From a virus: a stretch of DNA of 64,000 nt. The notes beneath the pieces were generated by a model, which was given only the letters and a program-made list of their open reading frames with translations, was not told the DNA's origin and did not search any database. A program made the position numbers and the translations under genes. Each line of letters opens with the position of its first letter. The stretch's first letter is position 1. Of the stretch, positions 26,318 to 35,371 are shown one piece after another. The stretch lies in the IMG/VR virus record IMGVR_UViG_3300029922_000007, positions 102,170 to 166,169 of that record. One strand, written 5' to 3'.

Positions 26318-27355
26318 ATGGAAAAACCCGAAATTATGGAAACTGCAGAGCAAGACTTTTTAAATACTCTAATGGATCTTATGGATCTAATTTCCGATGA
26401 GGATCGTAAAGAGTGGAATTCGTTGGATCCACGAGAACAAAGTCGGCGTTGTAAAGAAGCGGTAGCCTCTCTTATGAATGAAGCTGTTTCCTTTAATAAA
26501 TGTGAGGCAGAGAAGGTCTCGGAAGACAAAATAGTACTAAATTGGACTAAAGAAGATCACCCTACCCGAGAAAGTTTGATTCAACAGATAAAAGAGTTAG
26601 AACTGCTAACCAGTGGCAGTAACTGCGGAGGAAGTTATGAGGACTCTCCCGTATCCTTTCGTAATCTTTATGACGCTAAAGCGAAGTTAGAAATTTGGGA
26701 TGAAGCGTTTGGGTCAAAAATGGAGCATCTTACCGACTTCGATGATCCCTATACCATTAAAGCTGCCAAAGAAAAGCAGGCTCATCATGACGCAACTACG
26801 GTTCCTAGACCGAGTATTAAAGAGCAGTTGGCAACAATGAGGCCGCCTAAGGATGCTATGGGGGAGATTGTTTCGGAATACCTTTCTAGAAAAAGTAAGA
26901 CTCCTGAATTAACCGAAGGGAAACCCTATATCATTGAGAGTGCTTCCTATGTCTTCGATAGTAATCCCAAAAATAAAATTGCAATGGGACAAATGAGAAA
27001 GAAATTCTGCGAATCCAATATTATGGAGTACGAAGATCGATACCTTCCCGTTAGTTATTTCGTAATTACTTTTACCCCAGAAAAGTTTATGAAGGCGGTA
27101 GAACTAATCTCTAAAGATCTTCAGACGGTAGGAGAGTTTATTGTAGGTCATTTAAGTTTGCCGAAAGTTCTGGTCCTATCGGGAAATAAACATGCCCTCT
27201 ATGTTTGGCCTTTTATTGACTACAAGAGGCTTGCCGAAAGTGTGGGTAAGGATTTTGGGATTGATTTTGAGTACGACGATATCGAGCTTCTTAAGTTTAT
27301 TAAGGTGGATAGCGCACGAGAAGAGGGGAGCCTTGGAGATAGTGATATCTCTTAA
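26318..27355 (+). CDS. Hypothetical protein, 345 residues
   Basis: I do not recognise this protein. It is acidic and helical in the first half (MEKPEIMETAEQDFLNTLMD) and more mixed in the second, with a strand-rich stretch near 235-300 (YLPVSYFVITFTPEKFMKAV, KVLVLSGNKHALYVWPF). The ATG at 26318 follows AGGAG by 9 bases; a GTG at 26312 is only 3 bases from it and so less likely. It ends the rightward block and converges on the 85-residue gene. Confidence 0.7.
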   Translation: MEKPEIMETAEQDFLNTLMDLMDLISDEDRKEWNSLDPREQSRRCKEAVASLMNEAVSFNKCEAEKVSEDKIVLNWTKEDHPTRESLIQQIKELELLTSGSNCGGSYEDSPVSFRNLYDAKAKLEIWDEAFGSKMEHLTDFDDPYTIKAAKEKQAHHDATTVPRPSIKEQLATMRPPKDAMGEIVSEYLSRKSKTPELTEGKPYIIESASYVFDSNPKNKIAMGQMRKKFCESNIMEYEDRYLPVSYFVITFTPEKFMKAVELISKDLQTVGEFIVGHLSLPKVLVLSGNKHALYVWPFIDYKRLAESVGKDFGIDFEYDDIELLKFIKVDSAREEGSLGDSDIS

Positions 27356-27363
27356 TAGACTCC

Positions 27364-27621
27364 TCAGTGAAGCTTAAACGGTACAACCCTAAGAGACCCT
27401 ATTAGGTCTAGGGCATATTTCGCATCTTTAGGGGAGCCTTCTTGGGAAAGTTTCACTAGGTCCCTCAATATTCCGCTATAGATCTTGTTCACCTCTTTGG
27501 GGGTGAAGGTCACAAGTTCCCCATGCATTTGAAAATCTCCGCCCATCATGATGCACCAGTACTGGCCTTCCATTCTCGTAAGCTCTTTTTCTGAAAACCC
27601 TAGATATGGGAACTTGGGCAT
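27364..27621 (-). CDS. Small hypothetical protein in tail operon
   Basis: This 85-residue protein follows the 177-residue gene by 8 bases, with AGGAG 7 bases before its ATG. It may be a tail-assembly helper because of its position after spike and hub, but nothing in the sequence shows this. No family recognised. Confidence 0.6.
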   Translation of the reverse strand: MPKFPYLGFSEKELTRMEGQYWCIMMGGDFQMHGELVTFTPKEVNKIYSGILRDLVKLSQEGSPKDAKYALDLIGSLRVVPFKLH

Positions 27622-27629
27622 ACGATCTC

Positions 27630-28163
27630 CTATTGCGCTGGGGTTGGAACCGGAATTGGTGTGAAGGTTGGTGGTGCGCCAAGGCCTATGGCATTGAAAA
27701 CTAGGGCCAACGTTGCGTCTCGTATCGCTGTTGCTAATGGTAGCGGTGCATTAGAATCAGGCTTAACGTTAGCTAATTCTGCGATTAGGACTGCTTTAGC
27801 TGCCGGAAGAGTTAGAATGGTGGCCGCAGCGGATGGTAAGGTGGCCACATCGACAATGGACCCTAACCAAATTGGGTTTGTGACCGTACCACTTGCAATT
27901 ATGGATGTTAGGATACCAGCTTCCCATGAATTGCTGAACGGAATTATCCAGCTATCGTCCTTTACCGGTTGCATAGTAAGTAGGATAGCTTCCATTGCCT
28001 CATTGCCAAAAGTCAAAATACCTGGGGTGCCAAGCGGCCCACCCTGGATTTGGTTCGAAAAATCGGCTATAACTTTTACGAATGCTTTAACGCCGGAAAC
28101 CGCATCCTTTGTTGGAGCTAAATTTAGCAAGGACCGTTTAAGGTCTTCTGCTGAGGGTAGCAT
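27630..28163 (-). CDS. Hypothetical baseplate-associated protein
   Basis: This 177-residue protein starts directly after the spike stop (adjacent codons, so probably coupled). The sequence is rich in Ala, Leu and Ile with a proline-rich tail (PPTFTPIPVPTPAQ). The middle (AILLTMQPVKDDSWIIPFSNSWEAGI) appears globular. Position suggests a structural or chaperone role at the hub. Not recognised. Confidence 0.65.
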   Translation of the reverse strand: MLPSAEDLKRSLLNLAPTKDAVSGVKAFVKVIADFSNQIQGGPLGTPGILTFGNEAMEAILLTMQPVKDDSWIIPFSNSWEAGILTSIIASGTVTNPIWLGSIVDVATLPSAAATILTLPAAKAVLIAELANVKPDSNAPLPLATAIRDATLALVFNAIGLGAPPTFTPIPVPTPAQ

Positions 28164-29054
28164 TTATTCTGTCTTTACTTTGGTAGAGAGGGTGTCTGCG
28201 GGCATTTTCACTATAGAGGTTCCTGAAGGTCCTAGCGCCGTGGCGACAATAAACTGCGTATCCAAATACTTCTTAAAAGAATCTCCTTTTATAACAGCGT
28301 CCGTCGCATTTGCCCCCAGATTCACGTTTTTCCCCTCTACCGTCGTAGTGCCTTGAGCGGTTATTGTGCAATCCGTCTTGGTAGTGATAGACAGTGCCCC
28401 ACTCTTATCTGCCAAGATATCAATGGTCGAATGCATGAACTCAAAAGACCCATCTGTTTTGATCTGGAATACGGTTGGTCCCTGGCTAGAATCGATCGGC
28501 ACACCCTTACTGTCTGTGGCTCCCTTGAAGGTTAGTGTGCAGGAACCATCAGGAGAAACTTGGACGTTAACTCCGTTATATTCTCCGAAGAGTTGCGGAT
28601 CTGTAGAGGTAACATTGGTGGGTCTATCTGGATGAATTAAGTTACCAACAACGATGGCCTTCTCACCAACTCCATCCAAACAAAGAATCATGACGATAGC
28701 GCCATCCTGATCTCCAAAAGTAGGAAACCCTTTATTGGTTTGGAATGTTTTTGGTCTAAGGGTGAGTTCAAAATAATCCGCTAAGGAACCCAATCCCTGA
28801 GAAGATAAGCAGTGCCTATAAAGAATTGGAGTACTTCCCTTATTTTCAAATTGCTCCATTACTAAAACGTCATATTCCGTACAAATCTTTGTTATGTTTA
28901 ACGGATCATTGGCGGGATATGAGGTAATTACAATTCCAGCTTTAAGCGAGGTATTCCTATAGGAACGATTAAATCCAGAAATGGCTGCTTCAGGACCATT
29001 AGACCCTAAAAGGCCGGAGGGGAGCACTGTGCCGTTACCCATTATGTTGCTCAT
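28164..29054 (-). CDS. Baseplate central spike protein (gpV/gp45-like)
   Basis: This 296-residue protein has an N-terminal OB-fold-like half (residues 30-140, with GDQDGAIVMILCLDG and VVGNLIHPDRPT). A beta-helical C-terminal half follows (SITTKTDCTITAQGTTTVEG, NVNLGANATDAVIKGDSFKKYL), the typical end of phage spike proteins. It would form the trimeric membrane-piercing needle under the hub. It overlaps the hub gene by ATGA. No metal-binding His-x-His tip motif is evident, so another protein might cap it. Confidence 0.8.
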   Translation of the reverse strand: MSNIMGNGTVLPSGLLGSNGPEAAISGFNRSYRNTSLKAGIVITSYPANDPLNITKICTEYDVLVMEQFENKGSTPILYRHCLSSQGLGSLADYFELTLRPKTFQTNKGFPTFGDQDGAIVMILCLDGVGEKAIVVGNLIHPDRPTNVTSTDPQLFGEYNGVNVQVSPDGSCTLTFKGATDSKGVPIDSSQGPTVFQIKTDGSFEFMHSTIDILADKSGALSITTKTDCTITAQGTTTVEGKNVNLGANATDAVIKGDSFKKYLDTQFIVATALGPSGTSIVKMPADTLSTKVKTE

Positions 29055-30934
29055 TGTGTCCTCGTAGACTTACTTATAGATGTTTTGGTGTTTGGTTCAG
29101 TAAAGGATTCACCGTCTGATATTGGCGTATCCGGATTATTAGGGGCATGTCTATAGACCGTATCTTGACTTTCAGATACTCCTGGTAGTATTTTAGTGGT
29201 GTCGAAATCGTTTTGGCGCTTATCATCGGCTCCGCCAAAAGCCATTTCGGAGTAGATTACTTGAGAACCATTCTCAATATCCATGCCATTACTAACTAAA
29301 ATTGTCGTCCTAAATTGCTTAATGCCGTTGGGCGCAATAGAACAAGAATGCGTCATCTGCTCAATGTGGTAAACTACATTATCGAACTGGAGATTGTCTC
29401 CGACAGCGATTGGTTCCGGTATACCTACATAGTTAATAGTTCCGCTGAATTTAAGATGCCCCCCAATTAAGGCGTCTCCTACGATTCTAGCCCAACCGGG
29501 GGCGCGAAAACTCTTTCTAGCAGCGGATACCTGTTCTCCAGGTTTAATGTCTGGAAACCTATCGAATTCGGAAGTTACTACGAAGGGACGTAACCCATTA
29601 CGTTGAACATCTTCTATGTCGTAGAGATAATTATTTCTGGCTATTTCGTCCGAGATATCATAGCCCGCTGGACCGTTTACAGATCTACCAAAATATTGAA
29701 CGAAGTTCTTCCTGGCCACATCATCCCTACCTAAATCAAAGCTAAAAGCTAAAGAGGGGTTTATGTTCCATCGAGGAAGATTCATAAATCTAGTTACCTT
29801 ATTACTGCCGTCCCTAATATCAAAATTATCGGTAGTAAAGGGTATCTGCCTAAGAACTACTGTTGGCATAACATACCCATTGGGCGCTATTCTAAAGCAC
29901 GTGTACATCTCATTCAATGGGGAATTTACGAATTGATTCAGTATGGACCAAGCCTGATTCTGATTCCAGTATTCGGGTTTCGCTACTGTTATGCCCTCAA
30001 CAGAATCGGCCAAAAAAATAAAACGGTCCTCGTCATTCTGATCCGGATCTACTCCTGTGGGATTCATTCCTTGAGCTAGAGTCTGATTAGCTCCAGAAGA
30101 ATAGCTCTGAATACCAAAAAGGAAATTGTAGACATCCTTAGCTGCCACAGCAGAATCCTGGTTTAGAAGGTTTCCCACTCCTTGTGGCATATAGAAATGA
30201 GTATTTGATGTGAATAAGCCTGCTTGAGGTTTACGCCCATTGTTCGTAAAACCTACCCCTATAAAGCTTTGAATTAGGGCACGGATGACACTTTGTATAT
30301 TGACTAGGGATTTTTCTGCTTGTATGTGTGCCCAATCTATGCCTATCAAACTTGCAAAAAGAAGTAGATTGTTGTCTTCTTTAGTAACAAGATATGGATT
30401 AAAATAGATAGAGTTATTGAATTCGGTAAAAGCGAAGGCGGTAACCTTTATAGCATACGTTTTTGTTCCGGACTGTGGGTCTACCATAAGAGACTTTCTT
30501 ACACTGGCTACCTTAAAAAAGCCTTTAAATCCATCATGGACACCATTAATGGGATCCATGGCTCTAGCTTGGTTGGCGACTTTTCTAGCGTGAGATTCCC
30601 AATTTAACATATTGACGAAAACAAAATCCCCAGGAGCCACTTCGGTTTCGTAATTAACGTCGGTCATCAGGAGAGTCGCCGACATAGAAGGGGTTAGTGT
30701 AGTTTTTGAATCCGATACGGTCAACTGAATACAGTCATTCTCCACAACTAGTGGCGGGGATATAGTGGTGGAGTTTACCTTGCCGTATGGATTAGTTCTT
30801 AGAGTGTCTCTGATCTCCCAACGCAAGAATGTTAAGACCCAAGCAGGACCTGTTTGATGTACGGAAAGATGTTCGTCTGCGCTAGAAGTATTGGGGTTAA
30901 TATCCTTTACGAAAGCGGTATTATTTATTGCCAT
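29051..30934 (-). CDS. Baseplate hub protein (gp27/gpD-like)
   Basis: This 627-residue protein lies between tape measure and spike, the usual place of the hub. Near 500-560 the sequence GWARIVGDALIGGHLKFSG, then IAVGDNLQFDNVVYHIEQMTHS, resembles the domain of hub proteins that carries ligand-like beta barrels. The C-terminal 60 residues are polar and probably flexible. The start ATG shares one base with the tape-measure stop (TAATG). It would connect tube and spike. Family placement rests on context and general motif appearance. Confidence 0.75.
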   Translation of the reverse strand: MAINNTAFVKDINPNTSSADEHLSVHQTGPAWVLTFLRWEIRDTLRTNPYGKVNSTTISPPLVVENDCIQLTVSDSKTTLTPSMSATLLMTDVNYETEVAPGDFVFVNMLNWESHARKVANQARAMDPINGVHDGFKGFFKVASVRKSLMVDPQSGTKTYAIKVTAFAFTEFNNSIYFNPYLVTKEDNNLLLFASLIGIDWAHIQAEKSLVNIQSVIRALIQSFIGVGFTNNGRKPQAGLFTSNTHFYMPQGVGNLLNQDSAVAAKDVYNFLFGIQSYSSGANQTLAQGMNPTGVDPDQNDEDRFIFLADSVEGITVAKPEYWNQNQAWSILNQFVNSPLNEMYTCFRIAPNGYVMPTVVLRQIPFTTDNFDIRDGSNKVTRFMNLPRWNINPSLAFSFDLGRDDVARKNFVQYFGRSVNGPAGYDISDEIARNNYLYDIEDVQRNGLRPFVVTSEFDRFPDIKPGEQVSAARKSFRAPGWARIVGDALIGGHLKFSGTINYVGIPEPIAVGDNLQFDNVVYHIEQMTHSCSIAPNGIKQFRTTILVSNGMDIENGSQVIYSEMAFGGADDKRQNDFDTTKILPGVSESQDTVYRHAPNNPDTPISDGESFTEPNTKTSISKSTRTQ

Positions 30935-33279
30935 TATTTACCCGTCATGGAGTTGCTGCCAGAACTAGTTGAGCCTGACGACGGAACCGTTGGCGCGTCT
31001 CCAATGATGTCGTGGGCATGCGCGGCCCAATATGCGGGCTGTTGCGATGCTGGCAGGGATCTTAGGGCTGCGGTAAAAGCTTGCCATTTTTTGGTCATGT
31101 TTTCTACTTCTGTTGCAGCCGGAATTATTTGGTCCCTCATGTCTGTGAACATCTTATTGGTAATCTTAGATATTTCTGCCTGCATGGCATTTACTGTATC
31201 ACCCGGACGATCAGTACCGGCTCCTTCTAATTTCGTTCTAGTAGCTCCCTCTAATGCTTTCCTAGCGCCAGCAGTGTCACCAGTCGCCAAAGATTGGGCC
31301 ATAGCTTCTGCAGCTTTGGTATTCGTCCCAAACTCTTCGTGCTCATTTAGTTGCCATAGGGCAGCCTTCCCTAAGGCTAGTTTTCTACCCTTATCCGTTC
31401 CAACAAACTGCATTCCCTTTAATTGGTTTATAGCTGCATCTGATCCGGAATACTTATTAGCAGATGAGGCCGTATTTTTATTTGCAGCGTCTATCAATTG
31501 TTGTGACGAAACTCCAGCTTCATCGGCCAAAGCTTCTATTGTTGCGCCTCCAGGTCTTAACTGATCTACAGGAAGCCTAAATAGTGCGGCAGCAGAATTA
31601 CTCGATAACTTACTGAGAATAGGATCGGTCATCATCCCCCCAGCTCTCATCGTCCCTACTGGACCAGTTTGTGCCATGGACATTTGCCTATAAACATCAA
31701 ACGCGCTTTTCCCAGCTTCCATACCAGCAGTAGTTTTTTCTCCACCAAAAAATTTACCAAACGCGTTCATCATCTGGTCTACGTCAGCCCCAGAAGTAGC
31801 TCCAGATTGAGAAATAACATTGGCGGCCATTTCAACAAATTTTCGATTTTCTTCTACGAAGTCTGCCTGATTTACGCCTATTCTTGTTCCTTCTGATTGT
31901 ATCTTAATGAGGGCTTCTTTGCTAAGTTCGGAAGTTCCTAGAGTTCCGCTAAGTTTACCCATAACTTGCGGGGCATTCGTTAGATCAAAGGCTCTCTGAG
32001 CTTGATTTGCAGTAACTGCACCTCCTCTAGCCCCCAGAGTTGTCCCTCCAGCAGCCATAATTCCAGAAGCTGCTGCCATATTCTGCTCTTGTGTAAAACC
32101 TCCTCCAGTAAAATTAGTTCTAAACTCTTTCTCTCCTATTCCCATTTGTCTCTGGAAGTCCAAATTTCTCTGGGAATTCTTATAGAAGTCTTCAGCAGCA
32201 GCAACCCTTTCAGGTTGAGAATCTAATTGTCCTTGAAGGGATTTTTGCTGTTGTTCGGAAAGTAGATGCGCGTTTTGGGCAGAATATTCTCTCGCCCATT
32301 TAGGGTCGGCTCCTGGCATCATACTTCTAGCAAGAGGCCCAAGTCTTGGGTCGGACAGGTTGCTCATCATCCCCGCACCGGCACCACCCAAAGCGCCAAG
32401 GGCAGCCCCCCCTCCCATTCCAGCAGCCATAGTGAAAGGCGCGGCAAGACCTAGGGTCCCAGCCGTCAGATAAGCTCCTGCAGCGGTGCCGCCTACTAAT
32501 CCTGCAGTTCCGCCCGCCATACCGCCAAGAATAGGATTAGCGTAAAGATCTCGTAAGTCTTTAGATTTTTGGGCTTGAACTATTTTACTCGCCTCTTCAT
32601 ATGAAGCCTGACGCTCTGTCTTAAAAGCGGCATTGAAAGGGGTACGCCCATTATATAGAGCTGCGACGTCCTTACCCACAGTACCTTGCATCGCACTGCC
32701 AAAGGATGACTGGGCGTTTACGGTTGAGGAGGCCGACATCATAGCACTTCTGTTTGCGGTTTCGTATATCTTAGAAACCATTGCGGTGACTGTTCCGAGA
32801 ATGACTGGTAAGGCAACACCCATCATTCCTCCGCCAGCGAACCCTCCTTGGCCGGTATTAAAGGTGGTAGTTGTGCTACCCCCACCAGCAGAGCCTCCAC
32901 GCGGTTGCTGATTAGCTTTTACCTGAGCTTGTTTTTCTGCAGTTATCTTTTGCTCTATTTTAAGTATTTCGTCTCTAAAAGTCTTCTCTTTGGCCAATAT
33001 ATCTATTTTTGCTCTATTGATTGAGGCCTCTTGCATGCCCCTTTGAGTCATTTGATTTGTGGCTTGAGTGTGGGCTCTAAAAGCTTCTACTCCCGCACCT
33101 CCACCACCCGCTTTTTGAAAGGCGTCTTGTTGAGGAGTAACGATCTTACTTACGGGAACCTTCATTCCAGCAAAATCCTGCTGGATCTTCTTAACGGAAG
33201 CTGCGAACTCCTGCTCCATCTTCTTGAGAGCGGCTGCAACCTCGATAGAGAGGCCAATTGTTACTTTCTTGTCGGCCAT
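30934..33279 (-). CDS. Tape measure protein
   Basis: This 781-residue protein sets tail length and threads through the tube. Its start is a helical coiled-coil part (VAAALKKMEQEFAASVKKIQ). A hydrophobic helix near residues 150-175 follows, then a long Gly/Ala-rich region near 255-315 (GGTAGLVGGTAAGAYL and similar) typical of membrane-inserting tape-measure segments, then mostly alpha-helical sequence and a Ser/Gly tail. I choose the ATG at 33279, which has GGAGT 9 bases before it; an upstream TTG at 33306 lies within the putative promoter region. The length would correspond to a tail of about 115 nm by the usual 1.5 angstrom per residue, a rough figure. Confidence 0.85.
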   Translation of the reverse strand: MADKKVTIGLSIEVAAALKKMEQEFAASVKKIQQDFAGMKVPVSKIVTPQQDAFQKAGGGGAGVEAFRAHTQATNQMTQRGMQEASINRAKIDILAKEKTFRDEILKIEQKITAEKQAQVKANQQPRGGSAGGGSTTTTFNTGQGGFAGGGMMGVALPVILGTVTAMVSKIYETANRSAMMSASSTVNAQSSFGSAMQGTVGKDVAALYNGRTPFNAAFKTERQASYEEASKIVQAQKSKDLRDLYANPILGGMAGGTAGLVGGTAAGAYLTAGTLGLAAPFTMAAGMGGGAALGALGGAGAGMMSNLSDPRLGPLARSMMPGADPKWAREYSAQNAHLLSEQQQKSLQGQLDSQPERVAAAEDFYKNSQRNLDFQRQMGIGEKEFRTNFTGGGFTQEQNMAAASGIMAAGGTTLGARGGAVTANQAQRAFDLTNAPQVMGKLSGTLGTSELSKEALIKIQSEGTRIGVNQADFVEENRKFVEMAANVISQSGATSGADVDQMMNAFGKFFGGEKTTAGMEAGKSAFDVYRQMSMAQTGPVGTMRAGGMMTDPILSKLSSNSAAALFRLPVDQLRPGGATIEALADEAGVSSQQLIDAANKNTASSANKYSGSDAAINQLKGMQFVGTDKGRKLALGKAALWQLNEHEEFGTNTKAAEAMAQSLATGDTAGARKALEGATRTKLEGAGTDRPGDTVNAMQAEISKITNKMFTDMRDQIIPAATEVENMTKKWQAFTAALRSLPASQQPAYWAAHAHDIIGDAPTVPSSGSTSSGSNSMTGK

Positions 33280-33309
33280 TGAAATTACTCCGAATTTGGA
33301 ACCCAATAG

Positions 33310-33323
33310 GATAAGATTGACGG
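33310..33323 (-). promoter_or_regulatory. Putative late promoter element before tape measure
   Basis: Minus strand CCGTCAATCTTATC, identical in 14 bases to the site at 24946. It is followed by CTATTGGG and, 31 bases later, by the tape-measure ATG with its own GGAGT. Confidence 0.5.
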
Positions 33324-33354
33324 TTCTAAGGTCTATATATCATCGAAATAGGGC

Positions 33355-33383
33355 TTGACGTATGATAGATCATGGTTTACGAT
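33355..33383 (+). promoter_or_regulatory. Sigma70-like promoter giving a leaderless mRNA
   Basis: TTGACG (33355-33360), 17 bases, TACGAT (33378-33383), then ATCTT and ATG at 33389. Transcription starting about 7 bases after the -10 box would begin at the start codon itself. Confidence 0.6.
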
Positions 33384-33388
33384 ATCTT

Positions 33389-33586
33389 ATGGCTAAGAAG
33401 TCCAAGAAAAAAGTTGAAAAGAAAGTAGAAAATAAGGAATTCATGAGTCGAATTAGGTACTTGAATATCCTTATTGATTGTAGCATGAAGAATGTTAAGG
33501 GTGATGGTTCTAGTTTGGACGACCTATTTAAGAGACAGGCTAGTCGTTTGTTGGATCAAAGAAAGAAACTTGAGGAAGATCAATGA
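33389..33586 (+). CDS. Small basic protein
   Basis: This 65-residue protein opens with a lysine-rich stretch (MAKKSKKKVEKKVE) and continues as a helix (LDDLFKRQASRLLDQRKKLEE). An ATG at 33362 is also in frame, but lies inside the spacer of the promoter, so I start at 33389. It is coupled to the next gene by ATGA. It may bind nucleic acid through the basic end; otherwise unknown. Confidence 0.6.
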   Translation: MAKKSKKKVEKKVENKEFMSRIRYLNILIDCSMKNVKGDGSSLDDLFKRQASRLLDQRKKLEEDQ

Positions 33587-34062
33587 AATCATTAGGATTA
33601 TTCCTTTTAGTGGTTCTATTCCTTATCCCCACTTTTACTCGATCTGATGAAATGCTCTTCGATGTTGGCTTAGGGGCTCTTGATACCTCTTCTTCCATGA
33701 AGTTCTTTAGCGTCGGTATACAGGAAGATCTTTGGGGTCCGCTGAAGGAAAGGGCAAGTTGTGGTGGCTGGGTAGACTCTTCTGCAGGCGCTTCCTCTTC
33801 TGGGTTCTTTTCGGGCCAGTTAGGCTTTGAGGTCGATAGCGGTAGTTTGACTGGAGATGCGTTCTTTGGTCCAGGATCTATAACTCAGACAGATGTCCTA
33901 TTGGGCGGTTATTTTCAATTCGAGAGTAGTTTGGAACTAACCTTCCACGATATAAATAGGAACGGCATGGGAGTATTCTTTAGGCATTTTAGTTCTGCAG
34001 GATTTGAGATGCCAAACCAAGGCCGAGATGTTTTGGGATTAGAATTGATTTTTCCTTTTTAG
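33583..34062 (+). CDS. Exported outer-membrane beta-barrel-like protein (PagL-like appearance)
   Basis: This 159-residue protein has a clear signal peptide (MKSLGLFLLVVLFLIPTFTRS, cut near residue 21). The mature part has alternating polar/apolar strands ending in a terminal aromatic (LELIFPF), as in outer-membrane barrels. The segment FRHFSSAGFEMPNQGRDVLG recalls the His-x-Ser...Asn-x-Gly pattern of the lipid A deacylase PagL. If so it could alter lipopolysaccharide and block superinfection. That function is inference; the export signal and barrel look are seen. Coupled to both neighbours. Confidence 0.65.
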   Translation: MKSLGLFLLVVLFLIPTFTRSDEMLFDVGLGALDTSSSMKFFSVGIQEDLWGPLKERASCGGWVDSSAGASSSGFFSGQLGFEVDSGSLTGDAFFGPGSITQTDVLLGGYFQFESSLELTFHDINRNGMGVFFRHFSSAGFEMPNQGRDVLGLELIFPF

Positions 34063-34069
34063 GAGTTTT

Positions 34070-34291
34070 ATGACACGAGAAGACCTAGATAAGTTTCAGA
34101 AGCTGTGGATAGATATGATAACCAGCTGTAACGAATGGTGGCGAACTCCAATTATCGATAGTTATCCTGACAGCGATGCATTGGATTGTTTACGCTACAG
34201 TATTGGCTGTAACGGGTTTACTGTTGCTACTTTAAGTCCAAGTGCAAAAAATTTCCCTTTCTCAATTACCTTCAACCTATGTGGGCGTTGA
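34070..34291 (+). CDS. Small hypothetical protein, possibly first half of a frameshifted gene
   Basis: This 73-residue reading frame has a good AGGAG before its ATG. At 34246-34251 a run of six A is followed by TTTCCC. Skipping one base there would join it to the overlapping frame at 34242-34466. The first 60 residues look natural (MTREDLDKFQKLWIDMI), whereas the last 12 residues after the A run may be out-of-frame. No family recognised. Confidence 0.55.
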   Translation: MTREDLDKFQKLWIDMITSCNEWWRTPIIDSYPDSDALDCLRYSIGCNGFTVATLSPSAKNFPFSITFNLCGR

Positions 34292-34466
34292 TTGGGGCTA
34301 TCAGGATGCTGGAGTCAAACACATTGGAGATGGTATTCGATGGCATGAAGCTACTGATTCGGGCATTAAATTACATAAAATGCTAAAATGCGAATGCGGC
34401 AAAGAAAAACATGGATTTGCAAATCACAGTCACTGGTGCGATATGGCGGATAATAGCAATACATAG
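34242..34466 (+). CDS. Cys/His zinc-motif protein, probably second half of a frameshifted gene
   Basis: This frame has no ATG and no ribosome-binding site at its possible GTG starts (34242, 34281). It therefore probably continues the 34070 frame. Its C-terminus (KCECGKEKHGFANHSHWCDM) matches the C-terminus of the 148-residue protein at 45.8-46.3 kb (TCECGAHKVGSNQHSGWCQM), a compact zinc-binding tail. With the single-base shift the joined protein would be about 132 residues. Confidence 0.5.
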   Translation: MQKISLSQLPSTYVGVDWGYQDAGVKHIGDGIRWHEATDSGIKLHKMLKCECGKEKHGFANHSHWCDMADNSNT

Positions 34467-34493
34467 GCCCTAGAGTACGATAAGGAGCAATAT

Positions 34494-35120
34494 ATGGATC
34501 CTAAAGAATATGAACAGAATTGTCTTATAACTGAATCTAAAGAATTTACCCCTATTCATGATCGAATTAACGATCGAATGATTAGAATTCTCCACGCTGG
34601 CCTAGGAATGTCATCAGAACTTTCTGAGCTTACTGATGCTGCCTACTCGGCCACAAAAGAGAATGAGGTTGATTGGGTTAACGTATCGGAAGAATCGGCT
34701 GATATCTTGTGGTATTGTTCTATCGGTGTGAATTCATTAGGATTCGATCAAGATGAGATCTCGTCATTTGAAACAGACCCTCTTCCAGCTTCTTTCCGTA
34801 GTCCTGTACACGATACGACTATTTTAACTGCCGCTATCGCCGCTATCACTTGTTCTGTTGGTGAATTCAATGACCAAATTAAGAAGCACATGTTCTACGG
34901 TCGGAAACTGAATAAGGAAAAAATGAAGCAGTCTCTGCAGCAGATCTGTATGGGGATATCAGGAATTTGCATTGTATCCGGCACTACTATTTCCGATGCT
35001 CGCCAAACCAACATTAATAAGCTCAAGGCACGGTATGGGGAGAAGTTTAGTGAAGCAGCTGCCTTGAATCGTAATTTAGAAGTAGAACGTAAGATATTAG
35101 AAGATGGAGTAAAAGTATGA
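34494..35120 (+). CDS. MazG-like NTP pyrophosphohydrolase
   Basis: This 208-residue all-alpha NTP pyrophosphatase has the metal-binding motif pair: MSSELSELTDA near residue 40 (ExxE) and NVSEESADILWY near 62-75 (ExxD). The C-terminal KLKARYGEKFSEAAALNR is also typical of phage members. A central insert (about 85-120) is extra. It would hydrolyse (d)NTPs or alarmones such as ppGpp, preventing host starvation responses; which substrate is unknown. AAGGAG lies 6 bases before the ATG. It is coupled to the next gene by ATGA. Confidence 0.8.
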   Translation: MDPKEYEQNCLITESKEFTPIHDRINDRMIRILHAGLGMSSELSELTDAAYSATKENEVDWVNVSEESADILWYCSIGVNSLGFDQDEISSFETDPLPASFRSPVHDTTILTAAIAAITCSVGEFNDQIKKHMFYGRKLNKEKMKQSLQQICMGISGICIVSGTTISDARQTNINKLKARYGEKFSEAAALNRNLEVERKILEDGVKV

Positions 35121-35371
35121 GAAGCCGAGATTTTGCCTATTGGTTGCAAGGATTTTTTGAGATTGATGGCGATGAGAATCGCCCTTTGACGGCAGAACAG
35201 GTTCGAAAGATCCGCAATCATCTTGCCATGGTCTTTAAACATGAGATCGATCCTAGTTTTGGGGATAAAAAGGTACAAGAAGAGTTGCACAAGGTCCATA
35301 CTGGGATTCAAGGTGTGGGCGGAGTACAAGGCATCTCTTTCCCTATCGGCACTACGATGCTTAACTGCTAA
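35117..35371 (+). CDS. Conserved small phage protein (FAYWLQGFFE type)
   Basis: This 84-residue protein opens with MRSRDFAYWLQGFFEID, followed by LTAEQVRKIRNHLAMV. I know this pattern from small uncharacterised proteins of large phages. It follows the MazG-like gene with a 4-base overlap. The function is unknown; the strong conservation of the aromatic motif suggests a protein contact. Confidence 0.7.
   Translation: MRSRDFAYWLQGFFEIDGDENRPLTAEQVRKIRNHLAMVFKHEIDPSFGDKKVQEELHKVHTGIQGVGGVQGISFPIGTTMLNC

Noticed and set aside
27661-28356. Rightward 231-residue open frame
   Set aside because: Lies opposite the 177-residue and spike genes, which have better starts, coupling and recognisable motifs.
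30854-31564. Rightward 236-residue open frame
   Set aside because: Antisense to the start of the hub gene and end of the tape measure; Ala/Cys-rich shadow.
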